Source of the DNA: RUG11783 sp964599695
Lineage (GTDB): Bacteria; Bacillota; Clostridia; Oscillospirales; Ruminococcaceae
Length of the DNA: 58,737 nucleotides
Direction: 5' to 3'
Assembly: GCA_964599695.1 (NCBI GenBank)
Contig: CAZRGP010000010.1
Coordinates: 1 to 58,737 of the forward strand
Shown here: one piece after another, positions 57,982-58,737 of the stretch
Layout of the letters: every line of letters starts with the position of its first letter
Numbering within the stretch: the stretch's first letter is position 1
The notes under the pieces: model-generated
What the model saw: the letters and a program-made list of their open reading frames with translations, nothing else
Told to the model about the DNA's origin: nothing
Databases searched by the model: none
Made by a program: the position numbers and the translations under genes

Positions 57982-58614
57982 ATGGCTATCAGTTTAAAAG
58001 ACAAGGCGTATACGATCATTAAGTCGCGTATCCTGTCCGGGTTCTACGAACCGAATACCATGCTCAATGAAGTCGCGTTAAGTGACGAATTGGGTATCAG
58101 CAGGACACCGATCCGCGAGGCGCTCAATGACCTGGAGCATGAGATGCTCGTCAATGTACTTCCCAAAAAAGGAACTCAGGTCTCCGAGATCGACTTCGAC
58201 GTGGTAAGGGATATCTTCCAGGTGCGCATACTCATCGAGCCCTACATCCTTCGGAAATTCGGTCCCTACATCGACAAGCAGCAGCTCATCCTCATCAAGG
58301 GGATCCAGCAGAAGGCAGAAGTAACAGGGATCGAGGAGCAATTCGAGTCAGACAACGACCTCCATCAGCTCATCATCTCCTCCAACCCAAACCGGTATCT
58401 GGATGAATCAATACGAAAGGTATACGACCAGAATCAACGACTGCGTCTGCTGACCGGACAGAAGAGCACCAAACGTCTCATTGCGAGCGCGGCAGAACAT
58501 CTGGCCGTAATCGACGCTATACTGGTGGAGGACTATGACGAAGCTGCCCAGGCAATGGAAGTGCATCTCGCTAACTCCTGGCGCGCCACCCTGGATGTTC
58601 TCTTCCAAAAGTAG
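57982..58614 (+). CDS. GntR/FCD-family transcriptional regulator
   Basis: About 210 residues. N-terminal winged helix (KDKAYTIIKSRILSGFYEPNTMLNEVALSDELGISRTPIREALNDLEHE) and an all-helical FCD ligand domain (residues ~80-200; VRDIFQVRILIEPYILR, AAEHLAVIDAILVEDYDEAAQAMEVHL). FCD regulators of this kind (UxuR, ExuR, LgoR) respond to sugar acids. Encoded divergently from the mms operon. I chose the ATG at 57982 with GGAGG 8 bases upstream; GTATAC sites around its promoter suggest autoregulation. Confidence 0.92.
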   Translation: MAISLKDKAYTIIKSRILSGFYEPNTMLNEVALSDELGISRTPIREALNDLEHEMLVNVLPKKGTQVSEIDFDVVRDIFQVRILIEPYILRKFGPYIDKQQLILIKGIQQKAEVTGIEEQFESDNDLHQLIISSNPNRYLDESIRKVYDQNQRLRLLTGQKSTKRLIASAAEHLAVIDAILVEDYDEAAQAMEVHLANSWRATLDVLFQK

Positions 58615-58634
58615 AACGCTAATTATAAACGATT

Positions 58635-58673
58635 CGGCTCCCCGCCTTGACGACGGAGAGCCGGACTTTTTTT
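58635..58673 (+). terminator. terminator of gntR
   Basis: Stem CGGCTC/GAGCCG with a long loop and a run of seven T. Nothing else is seen to the end of the window. Confidence 0.75.
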
Positions 58674-58737
58674 GCAATAGTTTTGGTTCTTCACAGATTT
58701 TTAGGGGATTAAAGTGCAGGAATAGATAAGTATCGGA

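Overview
The window reads as chromosome of a Gram-positive, low-to-mid GC bacterium, most likely an anaerobic member of the Clostridia (Bacillota). The reasons are AAGGAGG-type ribosome binding sites, many tightly overlapping operons, a long-form hibernation factor (hpf), an RNase M5-like toprim protein, a YufOPQ-type nucleoside importer, an XRE-cupin-potABCD operon, a lipobox-bearing sugar-binding protein and no outer-membrane genes. Genus cannot be decided from the sequence. I see no rRNA, tRNA, CRISPR array, prophage or complete insertion sequence. About 53 protein genes fill the window.

Layout. 0.1-3.1 kb: a PAP2 phosphatase and an OmpR-type two-component system (leftward). 3.2-7 kb: nucleoside/BMP-type ABC importer (two permeases and a double ATPase, no binding protein nearby). 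7.2-12.5 kb: polyamine operon, XRE-cupin regulator-potA-potB-potC-potD. 12.5-15.4 kb: PfkB sugar kinase, YdcF-like protein, RidA, UPF0316 membrane protein. 15.4-19.8 kb: trpS-tldD-tldE-orf210. 19.9-25.4 kb: gltX, nudC, a CNNM/CorC-type transporter, a ZIP transporter and an ADP-ribosylglycohydrolase. 25.5-30.9 kb: operon dinB-ygiQ-asnA-MFS. 31.1-36.5 kb: heterodimeric ABC exporter behind a probable attenuator leader, RNase M5-like gene, holA. 36.6-40.3 kb: zinc-ribbon membrane protein, hpf, an RNA methyltransferase, a tyrosine phosphatase. 40.3-47 kb: a Gld-like ABC system (ATPase, permease, GldG, DUF4340), hflX and an unknown two-TM protein. 47.3-58.6 kb: a hexuronate/aldonate catabolic locus: uxaB-uxaA facing kdgK-eda-orf101-dehydrogenase-mmsB-mmsA-chvE, with a divergent GntR/FCD regulator.

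How the genes work together. In the last region ChvE-MmsA-MmsB would import the sugar or sugar acid. A zinc dehydrogenase (possibly L-galactonate 5-dehydrogenase) could supply tagaturonate, UxaB reduces tagaturonate to altronate, UxaA dehydrates it to KDG, KdgK makes KDPG and Eda cleaves it to pyruvate and glyceraldehyde-3-phosphate. No uronate isomerase (uxaC) is present here. GTATAC-centred sites lie upstream of uxaB, of chvE and over the gntR promoter, suggesting one regulon.

The most interesting non-coding signals are: (i) 11-bp-phased CTTAAA/C direct repeats, typical of OmpR-family operators, both in the response regulator-kinase gap and directly upstream of the promoter of the zinc-ribbon membrane protein 35 kb away; (ii) a promoter, a short leader ORF and a terminator-like hairpin in front of the ABC exporter; (iii) back-to-back trpS and gltX promoters whose -35 boxes form one palindrome, leaving no room for a T-box. 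I found no clear case of a wholly new defence or biosynthetic system.
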